Shown here: in pieces, positions 1-12,216 of the stretch
Layout of the letters: each line of letters begins with the position of its first letter
How positions within the stretch are numbered: position 1 is the stretch's first letter
NCBI RefSeq assembly: GCF_036884655.1
Contig: NC_088339.1
Span: 33,098,501-33,162,500, forward strand
Length of the DNA stretch: 64,000 nucleotides
Direction: 5' to 3'
Source: Musa acuminata AAA Group
Lineage: Eukaryota; Streptophyta; Magnoliopsida; Zingiberales; Musaceae
The notes under the pieces: model-generated
What the model saw: the letters and a program-made list of their open reading frames with translations, nothing else
Told to the model about the DNA's origin: nothing
The model's database searches: none
Translations under genes and position numbers: made by a program

Positions 1-109
1 GCCCGGTCATTTTTATTTTTGAGTCCATTAGCTTTATTTCTGTCTTCTAATTTCTTTCAATTTTGTTAGGCTCTCCGTTTGATTTCATCTTGATCTCGTT
101 AATGCGCAG

Positions 110-1513
110 GGCCGATTCGAGATTCTTTCTCTGTCTGGGTCCTTCACGATCACTGAAAACGGCGGTGTACGAAGTAGAACTGGTGGGATAAGTGTGTCGC
201 TTGCTGGTCCCGACGGCCGTGTTATTGGTGGAGGAGTTGCTGGACTACTGCTTGCTGCTAGTCCAATTCAAGTAATAAACATTATCCTAATTCCATTTGA
301 TTCTGCTATGTTAGTTGGGTCTAAGTGAAGAGCTGCCTAACATCGAGTTAGGTGGTGTATGTAGAAATGTTTATTGTGCTTACAGCTCCTAATAGTTTAT
401 ACAGTCATTGCTTTGCTGATGCACTCTTGCTTTTGCATCATTCATACCGTGGTATGAGCTGTGTCAAACTTTACTTTCTTAACTTAAATATATGAAAACC
501 TTTAGCGCCCACACATTATTTGAAAATGGGCATAACACTGTTCAAAATGATATTTCCGATACTCGTATTTGCATATCTCTCGTCATGGGCTGTATACGGA
601 TTTTTTTTTTTTTTAAGTTGCTGCAAAGGCATATAGGTGGCATCAAAGTTTTAGGTCATTCATGTGAAATTGCTCCGATTCGATACACGTTTCATGTTAT
701 GTACCTGAAAAATCAGCTGAGTTATGGATTGTCAATTATCCTAGCTCGGTATTATATCCATGCAACTCAGATAAGAAACCTAAAGAATAACGAAGACCAA
801 GTATTCAAATAAGAATCACCACACTTGAGTTCTTCCCAAAATGATTTCTCTCGATCAGAGCAATAAGGGTGCCAGCTTAAAGGTGTCGACTTCAGACTTG
901 ATAGCCTGTGATGGGGTGTTTGTCCAACATATGTCCCATTTAATTTAATTTGTTGGACATGGGGTGTTCTTCATTGTTATTCCGATGTTATTAATATCAT
1001 TTTTATATTAACAAATGTTACTTTAACGGTTGTATCGGATAGAAATAAGAGCCTCTATGGCAAGTATTCTTGCTTTTTCTACTTACGAGTGGAAATTACT
1101 GATAGATTCTTCCCCTTGGTTTTGACTTGTTTATCACAAACTAGTAGAGTCTTTTGGTGCGGGAAAATTTAGAATCGACATAATCTCTTTTATTTGCACT
1201 TTACCAGGTAGTGGTTGGAAGCTTCATGCCGAACACTTTCAAGGAGCAAAAACCGAAACCAATTCAGCAAGCAACTTCTCCATCATTTCCGGCGACTGCT
1301 GGGTTGTTGACAGCTGCAAGGCCTGTTTCGCAGGCAAACCCCGAGGATGAGTGCGAGACCCCAACCTCATCGTTGCCCGGGCAAACCCACGCCGAAAATA
1401 GCATGCACAACCCCACTCCAAACCCTACTCTTCACGCGCCAGGATGGCACGGTCTGCAGTCATCAGAGCATAAGCCTTCTCCTGACATCAACATATGCTT
1501 GCAGGGAGAATAG
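110..1513 (+). CDS. AT-hook motif nuclear-localized protein (AHL), C-terminal part
   Basis: Partial gene entering from the left edge; exons 110-271 and 1208-1513. The first exon (54 codons) begins after an AG acceptor and reads GRFEILSLSGSF, then TGGISVSLAGPDGRVIGGGV and LLLAASPIQ, which is the second half of the PPC (DUF296) domain. The second exon continues VVVGSFMPN, ends the domain and adds a low-complexity tail rich in Pro, Ser, Gln and Asn up to TAG at 1511-1513. AHL proteins bind AT-rich minor grooves through AT-hooks placed before the PPC domain and multimerise through PPC; here the AT-hooks lie outside the window. The intron is about 0.9 kb. Splice phases agree (GT at 272, AG at 1206-1207). 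The long variable tail fits the larger AHL clade, but the exact member cannot be named. Confidence 0.9.
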
Positions 1514-2920
1514 CTCCAAGGTACTTCTCTTTACACCCTAACACTACCAAACTGTTCTAATATGTGTAACGATATTTCTGCTAGATGTTAGGTTAGGGAT
1601 AGTTTAGTCGTCTGACAAGGTATCCGAATCAATGATCGAACACTTTTCTGCTATTACTCTGAAATTGTTGTCGTCGTCATCTTTGTAGCCTTGCGGAAGC
1701 TTGAGGGAACCTGTCTTTGTGGAATTCATGATAACTGTTGATGCTGGAAATTAACTTGTTTCTTTGGTGATATGCATATGTTTTGTCTACCGATTAGTAT
1801 TTCGCGAGCTTAAACCTTCATTCCTGGAAAGTTAAGCACATTGAGAACATGCAGTCAGGGTAGGTTGGTAACACTGTTAGCTTGAAATCACTGTTGACAT
1901 GAAAATGGAGGATGGAATTGAAGGCCAAAATGCATCCTTAGGGATTGTGAACAGCTGCTATCATGCTGTTTGGACTTTGAGTACTGTCCATGTCATGTTT
2001 GTGGTTATTCCTGACAAGAAGCAGGTGAGATACTTGATGAAGCAAATAGTTTGGATTACAACTTGATTGCTGCATCCTTGAACAGATCAACATGGCTTGC
2101 ACCCAAATCATATCATGTCACTCGTCTCTGAAGCCTGCTGATTAGGTATCTTTTTCTCACCTCTGTTAATGGTGATCATTACTGATGAGGATGCAGTCTT
2201 CTCCTCCCCTCACCATCCCTTCTCTCACTTCTATCAGTACTTGATAAAAATCACTGGCAAAAGAAGCATAAATATGCTCGCCCGATGAGTTTGAGTCGTT
2301 TAAAAAACCAATCTCAACTATTTGATTCATGAGCACAAATATTAGGCATTGCTTGTGGCATTAATTTCCTTGAACATTAAGACCTGCAGAGATTCATGTA
2401 AGAAACTGAAGCAAGACTTGAGAAAAAATGGAGTCATTGAGATCAAACACAGCAAGCAAACAAACACTTGTGGTTGCAATTTATCCAAATAAAACAATAC
2501 AGAAATCAAACCCTAAAAGAAACTGAGTGATTGGAGCATCTGCTTATTACAAGAAGCTGAATGAAATATGAAACTGAGAGTGTTTGATACTCCATCCATC
2601 TTTTTGGCTTATTCATTTCCTTTTCAACCAGAAACTTGCATTATATATGGAAGAATTCAACCATCACCACTCTATTTTTTCTTCTTTTATTTTCATCTGA
2701 AATGCACACAATCAATCTTCTTGAGACTAAACCAGTCTTCTCTCTACCACAACTGCAGCTGCTGTCCTACTTGCTTGTCTCCTTTTTCATTTCCTTGTAT
2801 CTATTAGATCCCTGCATATGAACACTAGAAGTCTACGGGCAGTTGCTGCACTGCCTTGACTTAGACCGAGGTAGAAGATGAAGTCATGCGAAGCCTTTGG
2901 CAATTAGTGGAGGCACCTCA
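1514..2920. other. Intergenic stretch between AHL and CSLA
   Basis: It holds the 3' untranslated part of the AHL gene and, towards its right end, the 3' untranslated part of the convergent CSLA gene. Short open frames near 2568-2821 are pyrimidine-rich and resemble no family I know. I see no repeat or RNA gene here. Confidence 0.5.
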
Positions 2921-5900
2921 TCAACTGGGGACGAATGTGCCAACATAGCCGAAACCAACTACGAAGAAAGCAATGGCTTGGAGGAAGAGGTAGATGAAGT
3001 AATGGTTCTTCCCGAAGGCCACATCGTAACATCCACAGAAGAAGAGGAAAGCTCCTGTGCCGAGCTCCAGCAGATGTAACCTGAGTTGGACATGAGAAAG
3101 TATCAGGCGAGATGAACAACCATGGATTCGTGTTTGCTGTTACTCTGTTCCTGTCAAGTAAGAAGCAGTCATAGAAGAAGCAGAAGCTGGAAGAAGAAGA
3201 AGTAGTCATGTCTGCAAGAAAGAGCTGAGGACAATAGGGATCACCTATCACCGATTCTGGTTCGTGGTGGCTTCTTGACTGCCTTGGTGGCCATTTTGAC
3301 CTTCATGGTGTCGCCAAGCTTCTCGGTGACGACCCATTCATTTGCTCTTCCTCCTTCCAACAAGCCAATGAAGGTGGCCTTTGTCCTGTGCAATGACATG
3401 ACGTTCTCGAACAGGATCCAAAACACAAGCAGGTGAAGAGACCTGTCACGGCAGCAATCAAAAGAACTTCGATGAGTTGGTTGCTGTTCTTCTTCTTGCT
3501 GTTGTCGTGATCAATGAACCGTCGACGGATCCACACCTTGGGGTTCCAACAGCATTGAGGAGGGTGATGACGGAGGGGATGTAGACGGCACCCCACTTGG
3601 GTATTTCCACCTCAGGAACAAGCACAGTGGCAGGGATGACGATGCAGTAGAACACAAAGGTCACGATGTGAGCTACAACCTTGCGAACGAAGAAGAAGCT
3701 GTAGATCACATGGACCTTCTTCCAGAGATTCACTTTCTACATAGCAACAGAAGAACAAAAGAAAGCCAAATCAGATTCACAGAGACTCATATCGTTCTTT
3801 CTCATCGATCTCCTCCACACTCAACTGACCTTGTTGCTTGCAATCTCCATCAACATTTTCCTTAACAGGTTTGCTGGGCCACAAGACCACCTGTGCTGCT
3901 GATACCGGTAAGCCTTCAGAGTACTCGGCAGCTCATTCTTAACCTGAATTCATAACACCATCCGTATCAAACACTGATGCAAAGCCTGTTTGAGCTTGTG
4001 ATAAGAACATGATGAACTTACCTTGAGATCACCGAGGAATACAAACTTCCATCCCTTGAGGCTTGCTCGGACAGCCAAATCCATGTCCTCTACTGTGGTT
4101 CGATCTTTCCAACCTCCGGCCTCATTGAGAGCAGATATCCGCCAGACACCGGCGGTCCCTGCATGACAAAGAGAGAGACACAAAAGAACTATGTTGATTC
4201 TGTTCTTCGTTTTCCCTTCAAATTAGTCAATTCTTCTATCGACCTTTTTGTCGTTCATGTCACTGCAGAGACTGCTGGCAGACATGCCATGTTCTTGTTC
4301 TTAAAGCATTTTGGGTATGTTAGCACAGTTTGAAGAGATCAGAGAGGCCGAGGAGCTCACCATTGAATCCGAAGAAAGCATGTGTGAAGGATCCCACTTC
4401 CTGCTCCACTGCGAAGTGGTAATCCAGTGACATTTCTTGGATCCTTGTCATCAAACATTCATCTGAGTTCACTGCAAAAATGAACATAACTATATTTCAC
4501 ACACTCACATACAAAAAAGAAAAAGAAAAACAGATCTTCTCTTTCTATATATAGTTCAAAGATGAAATAGTTAACCATCTATCTCTCTCTCTCTATAACT
4601 TTGACATAAGATTATTCTTATTACCTCAAGTAAGGTATAAACATCATGAATTACATTCAAGCCTAAAGCCCACAGTGATTGGAAAAGGATTCCATATATC
4701 CCATGAGGAGAAAGAGAGAGATAATTATCATCTCAGACGAAGAATGGTGACAAAGCAGAACTCAGTCCACTAAACCCCACCATTCATATGATAAGCCATG
4801 ACAAATATTTTAGCCTACTAGATTTTTATTTGGGTTACCAATAAAACTCTTGCAGATTTGGGAAGACAAAGAGGTAACATTCCCAAAGCATATCTATGGT
4901 TGAGATCTTTGTGGTCTATTGGAAAAGGTTGGCTTGTTCAATCGATGCTGTGCAGGGTAATAATGGCTGTGGAGGTCCACTGTCAAACATACATGCATGT
5001 CATAGGAGATGGTAGCATAAGAAGAACAAATGCACATGGTATGTTAGGAACAGATGAGATAGTGGAGATGATACAACTTGAGGTGAGCATCAGAAACAGG
5101 TGATAAGCTTTCCACTGAGGAAAGATGACAAGATCAAGATCAGATACTGCACTATCTCCATCACACTAAGTGACTTACTCTGGGGGGAAAAAAAGAGAGA
5201 AATCTCTGTTCTTTGGCTGATGCTCTTCCCTCTTTCATCTCTCTTCATCTACATTCCTCCCTCTAGTAAGACCACAAGCTTTGGCCCCCCCTCCCACCCT
5301 CCACATAAAACTAGGCATGTGTTGTTCTTAGAGATTAGGACAAAATGCTACAGAAGGCTCCATATGAGCAACTTGATACAGATTTGAGACCACTGTTTAC
5401 CTCACATGACTCAGAAAAGATCAAAGAGAGAGAGAGAGAGAGGAGGTGGAGGAGAAAAAGTTTCAGAGATTAAATGCATATGAGTTATTATGATGATAAA
5501 AATTTTTAGTTTTGAATCTCTAATATTCTCTTCTACCATTCCTTCTTTATAATTTGTTAAGACTATCATCCTTGCCGAGAAAATTTCCAATAAATTTTTA
5601 CTAAGTCTATTGGTAACAAATAAAAATTTCCAATAAATTTTGACTTGGTCTACCGACAATTGATAATAGGATAGGATGAGAGACACGTGTCACATCATGT
5701 GTCGGCGACAAAAGGTGGGCCATGACATAAGTGTCGGCCGGCCCAAAAAGCCCACAAAAGCAAGAAAGAAAACTACCTCGACCACCTGCCTTGCGATTGG
5801 GGCAACTGCCGGGTCCCATGTGCCAGCACGGCATGTTTCCAATCCCAATTCTGGTAAATCTATGTAAAGGTAAAAGAGCGGCGTTTCATGCATGAAAAGT

Positions 5901-6145
5901 CAACATGGTCGGTGGACAGGTTTCCAAGGAGAAGGGTAGAAGAAGGGGAGCGAGGAGATGGAGACGGGCTTAACGTGAAAGCCATGCGATCACAGACCTG
6001 CACGAATCATTTGGTCCAGCGAAGGAGTGGGAGGCGATTGAAGCAGGTGGAGCTGCTGGGTAGCTGCAGCTCATAATTGTGGCACGTCCTAGCTTTTTAC
6101 GGGGAGAAAGTGAAAGCAAGCAGATCCGCCACCGACACTCAAACG

Positions 6146-6179
<34 letters not shown>

Positions 6180-7284
6180 CTCCATTGACAAAGCTTAAGG
6201 ATGCCTTTACTGTCGAGAAGCTCAAGAAAAAGAGGAATGACGAATAAAACAGAGGAGGCGTACCGAATTTCCAGCGGGCTTGGACGAGGGCGAGGTCGGG
6301 GTTGTGGATGAGGAAGGGGACGGTGCGCCAGAGGAAGTCGGGCTCCGGCTGGAAGTCGGCGTCGAAGATGACGACGTAGTCGCAGTGCTCGACGTAGCCT
6401 CGCTTCATGCCGTCCCTGAGCGCCCCCGCCTTGTACCCGCTCCGGTTGTCCCTCCTCTCGTACTTGATGTGCACCCCCTTGCTCGCCCACCTGTTGCACT
6501 CCGTCTCCACCAGATCCTGCACGCCACCAACCAACCGGCACCACCATCACCACCCACCACCACACCATCTCCATTTCCAAACATGCATCAATCCTCATCA
6601 CCATAATATTAATAATAATATTATTATTATTATCATGCATGTTAATTAGTAAGTACATCCAAATCAGCCAAAAAGGAATCCGCTGATGCTGACGCTGCTG
6701 CATGACATGATCAGCACAGAGATTGCGTCGAGGATTTAGAACGGTGTGCGTGCGGATCTATTCTCACCTTCGTCACTGGGTCGGTGGAATCGTCGAGCAC
6801 TTGGATGATGATCCGGTCCGCCGGCCACGAGAGGCCGCATGCAGCTCCCACCGAGAGCTGGTACACCTGCAATGCCCGCGTGTCGTCCCTGGCGTCAAAC
6901 ATGGAGCTGTACACGTACGCACATGGGGCGGGGGATGAGAGGAGGGACGGGCACCTCTTTCTCGTTGTACATGGGGATCTGGACGAGGACCATGGGGTAG
7001 GCGGCGCTGCCGAGCTCCAGGTCGTCGCGAATGGGCTCCCAATTGTACCGCTTCTCGGGCCGCCGGCCGAGGAATTTGACAAGGGCGATGACGGCGGCCA
7101 TGTACACCTTCTCCACCACCAGCATGACCGACATCACCAGGCAGACGAACACGGCCAGCCGCAGCAGGGGGACGATCACCGGCGCCTTGATCTGCTGCCA
7201 CACCACCCCCATCTGCTCCGTGATGTCGTCCCTCGTCCCCTGGAACGACTCCGGCAGCAGCGCCGTCGAAGTAAGCCTTTCCAT
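2921..7284 (-). CDS. CSLA: Cellulose synthase-like A, glucomannan 4-beta-mannosyltransferase
   Basis: Nine exons on the - strand: 6955-7284, 6768-6866, 6264-6516, 4361-4471, 4022-4158, 3830-3943, 3537-3736, 3245-3442, 2921-3080. They sum to 1602 nt, or 533 residues, the usual CSLA length. The start [16 protein letters not shown] matches the family start. GT2 motifs in order: DDSTD (about residues 135-139), FDADF (194-198), TVED (286-289) and QQHRW (325-329). A hydrophobic segment lies near the N-terminus and a cluster of membrane segments at the C-terminus, ending GYVGTFVPS. The enzyme makes beta-1,4-mannan or glucomannan backbones from GDP-sugars in the Golgi for hemicellulose. Intron 3 (4472-6263) is unusually long and carries a GA microsatellite at 6148-6176. 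No frameshift or missing catalytic residue is seen. The exact CSLA number cannot be assigned. Confidence 0.95.
6148..6176. repeat. (GA)n microsatellite in CSLA intron 3
   Basis: About 14 uninterrupted GA units a short way downstream (in gene sense) of the exon 3 donor. Confidence 0.95.
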
Positions 7285-7667
7285 CTCTCCTCCTCCTCTC
7301 CTGTCTCTCCCGAACCGGAAACAGCGGAAGCAGGGGACGCTAAGTAGCACTCAGAAAGTGCCTGTAGAGGACAAATCTTATTCTCTCCTTGAGGTAAAAG
7401 CACGAATTCCTCCAACAAATAGTAATCGCGTATTTTACGTCGTATTCTGCTGCAAGTGTTGCTGGGGAATTAAGCAAGACAATGCGGTGGAGCCGCAGTG
7501 TCAGAGCTCTCTTTCTTCCCCACCCACACACTCGATAGCGAGCAAAAGATGAGGAAGCGAACAAGAAGAAAAGACCGTGAGAACACAACGCTTCACTTTA
7601 GATCTCCCTCTCTTGCTTCCACGTTACAAAGCGGAGCTCAAGATTTCAGGTAAAAAGAAAGAAAGAA

Positions 7668-7670
<3 letters not shown>

Positions 7671-7712
<42 letters not shown>
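7671..7712. repeat. (CT)n microsatellite
   Basis: About 21 perfect CT units on the + strand, within the CSLA leader or promoter. Confidence 0.97.
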
Positions 7713-7723
<11 letters not shown>

Positions 7724-7813
7724 TCTTCCCCTGCTTCTTCCAAGATTATGACAACAGCAGATACAAGAGAGAGACCGAACAAATGGGAGATCAAAGATGA
7801 ACAGGGAAGAGGA

Positions 7814-7850
7814 AGAGGAGGAGGAGGAGGAGGAGGAGGAGGAGGAGGAG
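7814..7850. repeat. (GGA)n microsatellite
   Basis: About 12 GGA units on the + strand, upstream of CSLA. Confidence 0.95.
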
Positions 7851-7960
7851 AGAACACAGGCAGAACCCCAACTGCAAGGTCCTCAGCATGCTCCTTAAAT
7901 AAAAAACGACATCTTCTCCTCCACAGAAGCAAAAAGGAAAAGCACGTGAATTAGTCTTGG

Positions 7961-9403
7961 TTTACTGTAACATTAAGACTAATATCAGGTGGTGAAAAGA
8001 AGAAGGAGGAGGAGGAGGAGGACACCAAATCTGCCGCCCCCGCCTCAATAATTTCAGCTTCCCCTGTCGCAAACAGATCGCGCGCAGGAAAACAAACCCC
8101 CTGCAGTAAAAGGGAAATCCATGGCCGACCCTGCACCTACGCTTCAAGGATGGGTGCTGCATGTCACACGTGTGGCTCATGCAAACCGGCATTACTGTGC
8201 GGGGAAGAAAAGGGAGACGACTCACGTGCCGGCACAGCGTCTGAAGAAGCCTGTGAGCTTCCATGGCTGGGCTTTAGGAAGGACCAAAGCATCACATGCC
8301 GCTGGTCCTACATGCATGCTAAGCTGTCCTCTTTACTTGTACCGAAAGCATGCAGAGGTCGCAAACGCTTGTGAACACATTAGAAGAGAACAACCACAAT
8401 TATGTGTTGGAGCGCAAGGAAGACGAGTCGGTGACAAGAAAGGCTGCTGTGCCCTCGGTCAACAAATCCAAGGCAGTCAATATATTCATTCTATGCTCGG
8501 TTATCTTAGAAGTCACTTCCCTCTTTTTCTTTTTTATCTAAAATATTAATTTAACGATAATATATCAAACTTATTTGAAAACTCATTCTAAAAATTTAGA
8601 AATATCAACTAAAAGAATTAGTGATAGAATATGTAATACAAAGATTATGATGGATGATTATCGATACCTCATCGTCACACGATCAATACGTCACTCGTCA
8701 CATCTACAAATACTATTCGAAAATGCCCAAATGACAAGTTTGTTCTCAGAACAAAGGCTCTTTCATTGGTACTGCTATCATTGGTGCAAAGGGTGTTCCT
8801 ACATGTGGGCATGTTTAATTTGTGGGTGTATATATATATCTATGTAACATCTTAATAAATTAGTGATTTCTCCACCAAATTGACACAATGAATTGGTCAA
8901 CGTGGAGTAACTGGTCAACTTTGTCCGATGCCCCGAGTAGGAGGTTTGATGAACCTTAAACAATTAACCGTTGACCAGTCAACCATGTGAATAATTTGCT
9001 CGGTCTAGGGATCATAGTCATCAAAACTTTGATCTCAACATGGATTTAGAGATCCGATCGGATGGAGATGAGACTTTGGAAATTAGAACTCAAACCGTGT
9101 AAATTGGACTTGATCTACCTCGACAAAATTAGGTTTGGGTGGATCCTAAGAACCATGATTAAAAGAACTCATTTCGAGAGATCTAACCCTATTACCTCAC
9201 TTAGGCATCTCTAACCTCCTTTCCATCTCACACCATGTTATATTCGTCATTCCTAGGTAACCATAGAACCCGATTCCGACTTATTAGTTGGGTTCAGAAA
9301 ATAATCCTCGATCAATTCAGTTTACTAATCATATTGTTTGAGCAAATGCCTTAATTTTTTTAATCTTATTTTATTTGTTATTCGGATGTATATAATTCAA
9401 TCA
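7961..9403. other. Gene-poor intergenic DNA
   Basis: No recognisable gene. A cluster of TTGAC-type W-box cores occurs at 8893-8983: two direct GGTCAAC copies, then GTTGACC followed by AGTCAAC. The stretch from 8540 onward is AT-rich and looks like decayed mobile DNA. Confidence 0.4.
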
Positions 9404-10288
9404 GGTTAGTTATAAATTATCCCTTAGATCTTCTTAATATCTGGGACTCTAGACTTCAAAAATTTATATTGAAATCTCTATTAATTATAAAAGTGAAACA
9501 TCTAGGCCTATTTATTCTAACATCATTGATTTTACCAATGAAAATATAAAAATAATAGATAAAAAGATAATTTCAATGTTCGAATTGGTGGTGATGGACG
9601 ATAGTACCGCTGGGGGCTAATGGTGGTGGTTATGAATAAGAAGAGCAGCAACGAGAAATAAGTGTTACTCTATATCTGCGTTGACGCCAACATAGTTGCT
9701 GAGTGACCCTTTCGTCGCTTTACATTTGTATTAACGCGATGCAATAATCGAGTGACAAAAAGAGTCGCTTATTGCATTGACGTCGACGTAGTTGTTGAAC
9801 GATGAAAAAATCACTCATTGTGTCGATGTCGATGAAGTTGTAGTGATGAAAGGGCTACTCGACATCTGCATCAGTGCTGGCGCAAATACAGAGCGATGTC
9901 GCTCTACATCTACGTTGGTGCTGATACCGTGAGCAGCCCTTTCGTCGCTCTACATCTGCATCGACGTCTACATAATTATCAAGTAGTGAAAGGGTCACTC
10001 AACATATATATCGATAACCCTTTTGTTGCTCAGCAACTACATTAGCGTCAACATAGATACATAGCATCTCTCATCTTTTATCATCGCTCTCTTTATCTAT
10101 AACAATCACCTACAGTAATCAACGTTGTCATCATCTATCATCATCAATTGAAATATTATAATTATCATTTTATCTTTTATTTTTATATTTTCATCGATAA
10201 AACCAACGATATTACGATAAATGAACATAATTGTTTCACTTTCATAAGATCAAGATGCTAAAAAAATCTAACTACATGTAATTAGCCC
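9404..10288. mobile_element. Long-TIR non-autonomous DNA element with internal degenerate repeats
   Basis: The arm at about 9404-9600 is matched in inverted orientation by about 10150-10288. Shared stretches include AAAGTGAAACA, then ATGAAAATATAAAAATAA, then AGATAAAA, in the same order. Between the arms lies a GC-richer core (9660-10070) of degenerate units such as CCCTTTCGTCGCTCTACATC, present in both orientations. There is no transposase. The ends (GGTTAGTTATA on the left, GGGCTAATTAC on the right arm read inward) resemble two other elements in this window at 47076-47672 and 48284-48575. No convincing target-site duplication was found. MULE-like or another long-TIR class is an inference. 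Confidence 0.6.
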
Positions 10289-11034
10289 AATCCATTGTTA
10301 TGTATACATGTTTCTAATGATTTGACCCATCGATTCAATTGATGGTTTATGTATACATGATTCTCTTTGACATATAATTCATGTTGCATTCTTTTAGAAG
10401 TTGTATAGGACCTTTGATCCTCAAATAATAGCGGAGTAATGAAAATAATACTAATTAATAAATTAGATAAGACAACTCCTCGTGAAATTATTCTATCATT
10501 ATTCTAATATGAGAGACAAATCACATGCATTTAACACGGTTGAGGCATGATAGAGCCAACATCAGATACATTACACATGCGATGATAGAACCAACGTGGG
10601 TGTGTCTGCTTCGCCTCTCTCGCTTCAATCTCTGCATTAATGGTTATTACGACTCTTATAACTACACAGTGTCGATATGTAGCTATTCTTCATCGCATTA
10701 AAGAATGCAACCAATAAACGTGAGACACCTATACACCACAAACGTGACGAGATTATTTGCACACGTCTTCCCGAGACAAAATTGATTGATAGATTGTGAT
10801 TTGTTTACATCCACTTAGTCAAAATTGCTTAGATCATATGTCATCGAACTATGTTGTCGTAATCGGTAGAAAGTATGACGTAGATAAATATAAAAGATAA
10901 TTTTATATTTCTATTTTAATCATAATATTTAAGGATCAATCATATACTTTAGTGAGTATATGATTGAAAGAAATCTCTTCCATAAATATATATTATCTCA
11001 ATGAATAAAATTATTTTTTTCACAATAAATTTTT
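10289..11034. other. AT-rich intergenic DNA
   Basis: No gene, RNA or clear repeat recognised. Confidence 0.4.
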
Positions 11035-12216
11035 AGGTTAATATTCATTTTAACCCTTGTAGTTTTGTTCATGGACCACTTAAACCCATATGGTTTACTT
11101 GTATCTAAAATAATTTTTACATTTTTAAAAATATAACATATAAGCTACTCCTGTCAAGTCTGAGTTGACAAACGTTAAAGTATGCTTGCATGATATGTTA
11201 CCCCATAATAGACTATTAATACAATAATATATGTAATTTAAGTTTAAAAAAAATCTATTTTAGCCAAGTTTTAGTCATGGACTACTCTTATGGTTTTGTT
11301 TTTCTCTAAAATAACCTTTATATTTTAAAAAATATAATATACAAGTCTCTCCCGTCAAGTTTGAGTTGACAAATGTTAGTCTGCTTACGTGACATGCTGA
11401 CTTACAATAAACTATTAATATAATAATATATATAATTTAAATTAAAAAAATTAAGATCACCATCAATGGTGAGAGAAGGTGTCGTCATGGAAGCGACCAC
11501 CACCAGCAGCATCGAGCCGCTACTACCTAATAGGGCATTGTACGCATATAACCTCTCCTACGCTGACAATAAGATCAAGAGCTTCCGGTCCTACCTCGAG
11601 TGGATGTGCGTTGATGAGTCTGATGCTAAGCATGCAATGGTCTTCTGATCCCTCTTCCTTCTCTTGGGCATCTTCGTTCTCACCGCCTCCCACTTCATCC
11701 TCTCGTGCACTTCCACTCGTCGCACTTATGATATGGTGGTCTAACTCTCTCTCTCGCCTCTAACTTCAACCTCTCTAACCTTTACCCCTCCGCCTTCGTC
11801 AATCATTACGACCCTCGTCGCTTCCTCTTCCTTGATAAGATATATTTTTTTAAAAATTTAAATTACATATATCATTATATTAATAATACATTATGAATTA
11901 GTATGTCATGTAAGTAGTATACTTAACATCGATCAATTTAGATTTAACGGAATGGACTTATATATTATATTTTTAAAAATATAAAAATTATTTTAGATAC
12001 AAACAAAATCATGAGAGCTTAAGTGGTCCATGACCACAAGGGCTAAAATGAACTATTTTTTTTACTTAAATTATATATGTCATTATATTAATGATTTATT
12101 ATGAATCAGCATATTTGTTAACTCGGATTTGATTGAAGAAATTTATATACTATAAACTATAAAGATCTAAATGATTCATGAGCAAAGGCACATAGATTAA
12201 AATGAATTATAATCCT
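11035..12216. mobile_element. Pack-MULE-like element with nested terminal inverted repeats
   Basis: Outer ends are AGGTTAATATTCATTTTAAC at 11035 and, inverted from 12216, AGGATTATAATTCATTTTAA. Each arm of about 200 bp is present twice: left 11035-11235 and 11236-11450, right 11845-12060 and 12061-12216. Arms share phrases such as TCATGGACCACTTAA and ATCTAAAATAATTTTTA. Candidate target duplication: TAAATTTTT at 11026-11034 against TAAATTCTT at 12216-12224 (8 of 9, with a one-base ambiguity at the right end). The core (11466-11840) is a captured host gene fragment rather than a transposase. Long TIRs, about 9-bp duplication and a gene fragment are the definition of a Pack-MULE; the class call is inference. 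Confidence 0.7.
11466..11840 (+). pseudogene. DUF3537-family gene fragment captured inside the TIR element
   Basis: The open stretch from 11466 reads ...IKSFRSYLEWMCVDESDAK..., then SLFLLLGIFVLTASHFILSC and TRRTYDMVV, and in a shifted frame PSAFVNHYDPRRFLFLDK. This order matches the N-terminal exon of plant DUF3537 multi-pass membrane proteins (SFRSWLRWMCVDQSD, WSLFLLL, YDVVVQLSL, SAFVRRYGLRRFLFLDK as the usual family phrases). It is broken by TGA at 11646-11648 where the family has Trp, by TAA just after YDMVV where the family has Gln, and by a frameshift further on. It is GC-richer than its arms and stops abruptly at the right inner repeat, as expected of a captured piece. Not functional as a protein. 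Confidence 0.7.

Larger units (their letters stand above)
7285..7960 (-). promoter_or_regulatory. 5' UTR and proximal promoter of CSLA
   Basis: Lies directly upstream of the CSLA ATG at 7284. In gene sense it contains a long (GA)n tract (7671-7712, about 21 units, CT on the + strand) and a (TCC)n tract (7814-7850). Pyrimidine/purine microsatellites of this kind are common in plant 5' leaders. A TATA-like AT stretch occurs near 7892-7902 in the - sense. Open frames through this region are low-complexity artefacts. Confidence 0.5.

Noticed and set aside
6089..6703. 204-codon - strand frame across CSLA exon 3
   Set aside because: It is out of frame with the CSLA exon, Arg-rich, and runs through the GA microsatellite; the true exon is 6264-6516 in another frame.
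6784..7347. 187-codon + strand frame
   Set aside because: Antisense shadow of CSLA exons 1 and 2.
7577..7954. 125-codon + strand frame
   Set aside because: Runs through the CT and GGA microsatellites; the product is Ser-Leu and Gly runs.
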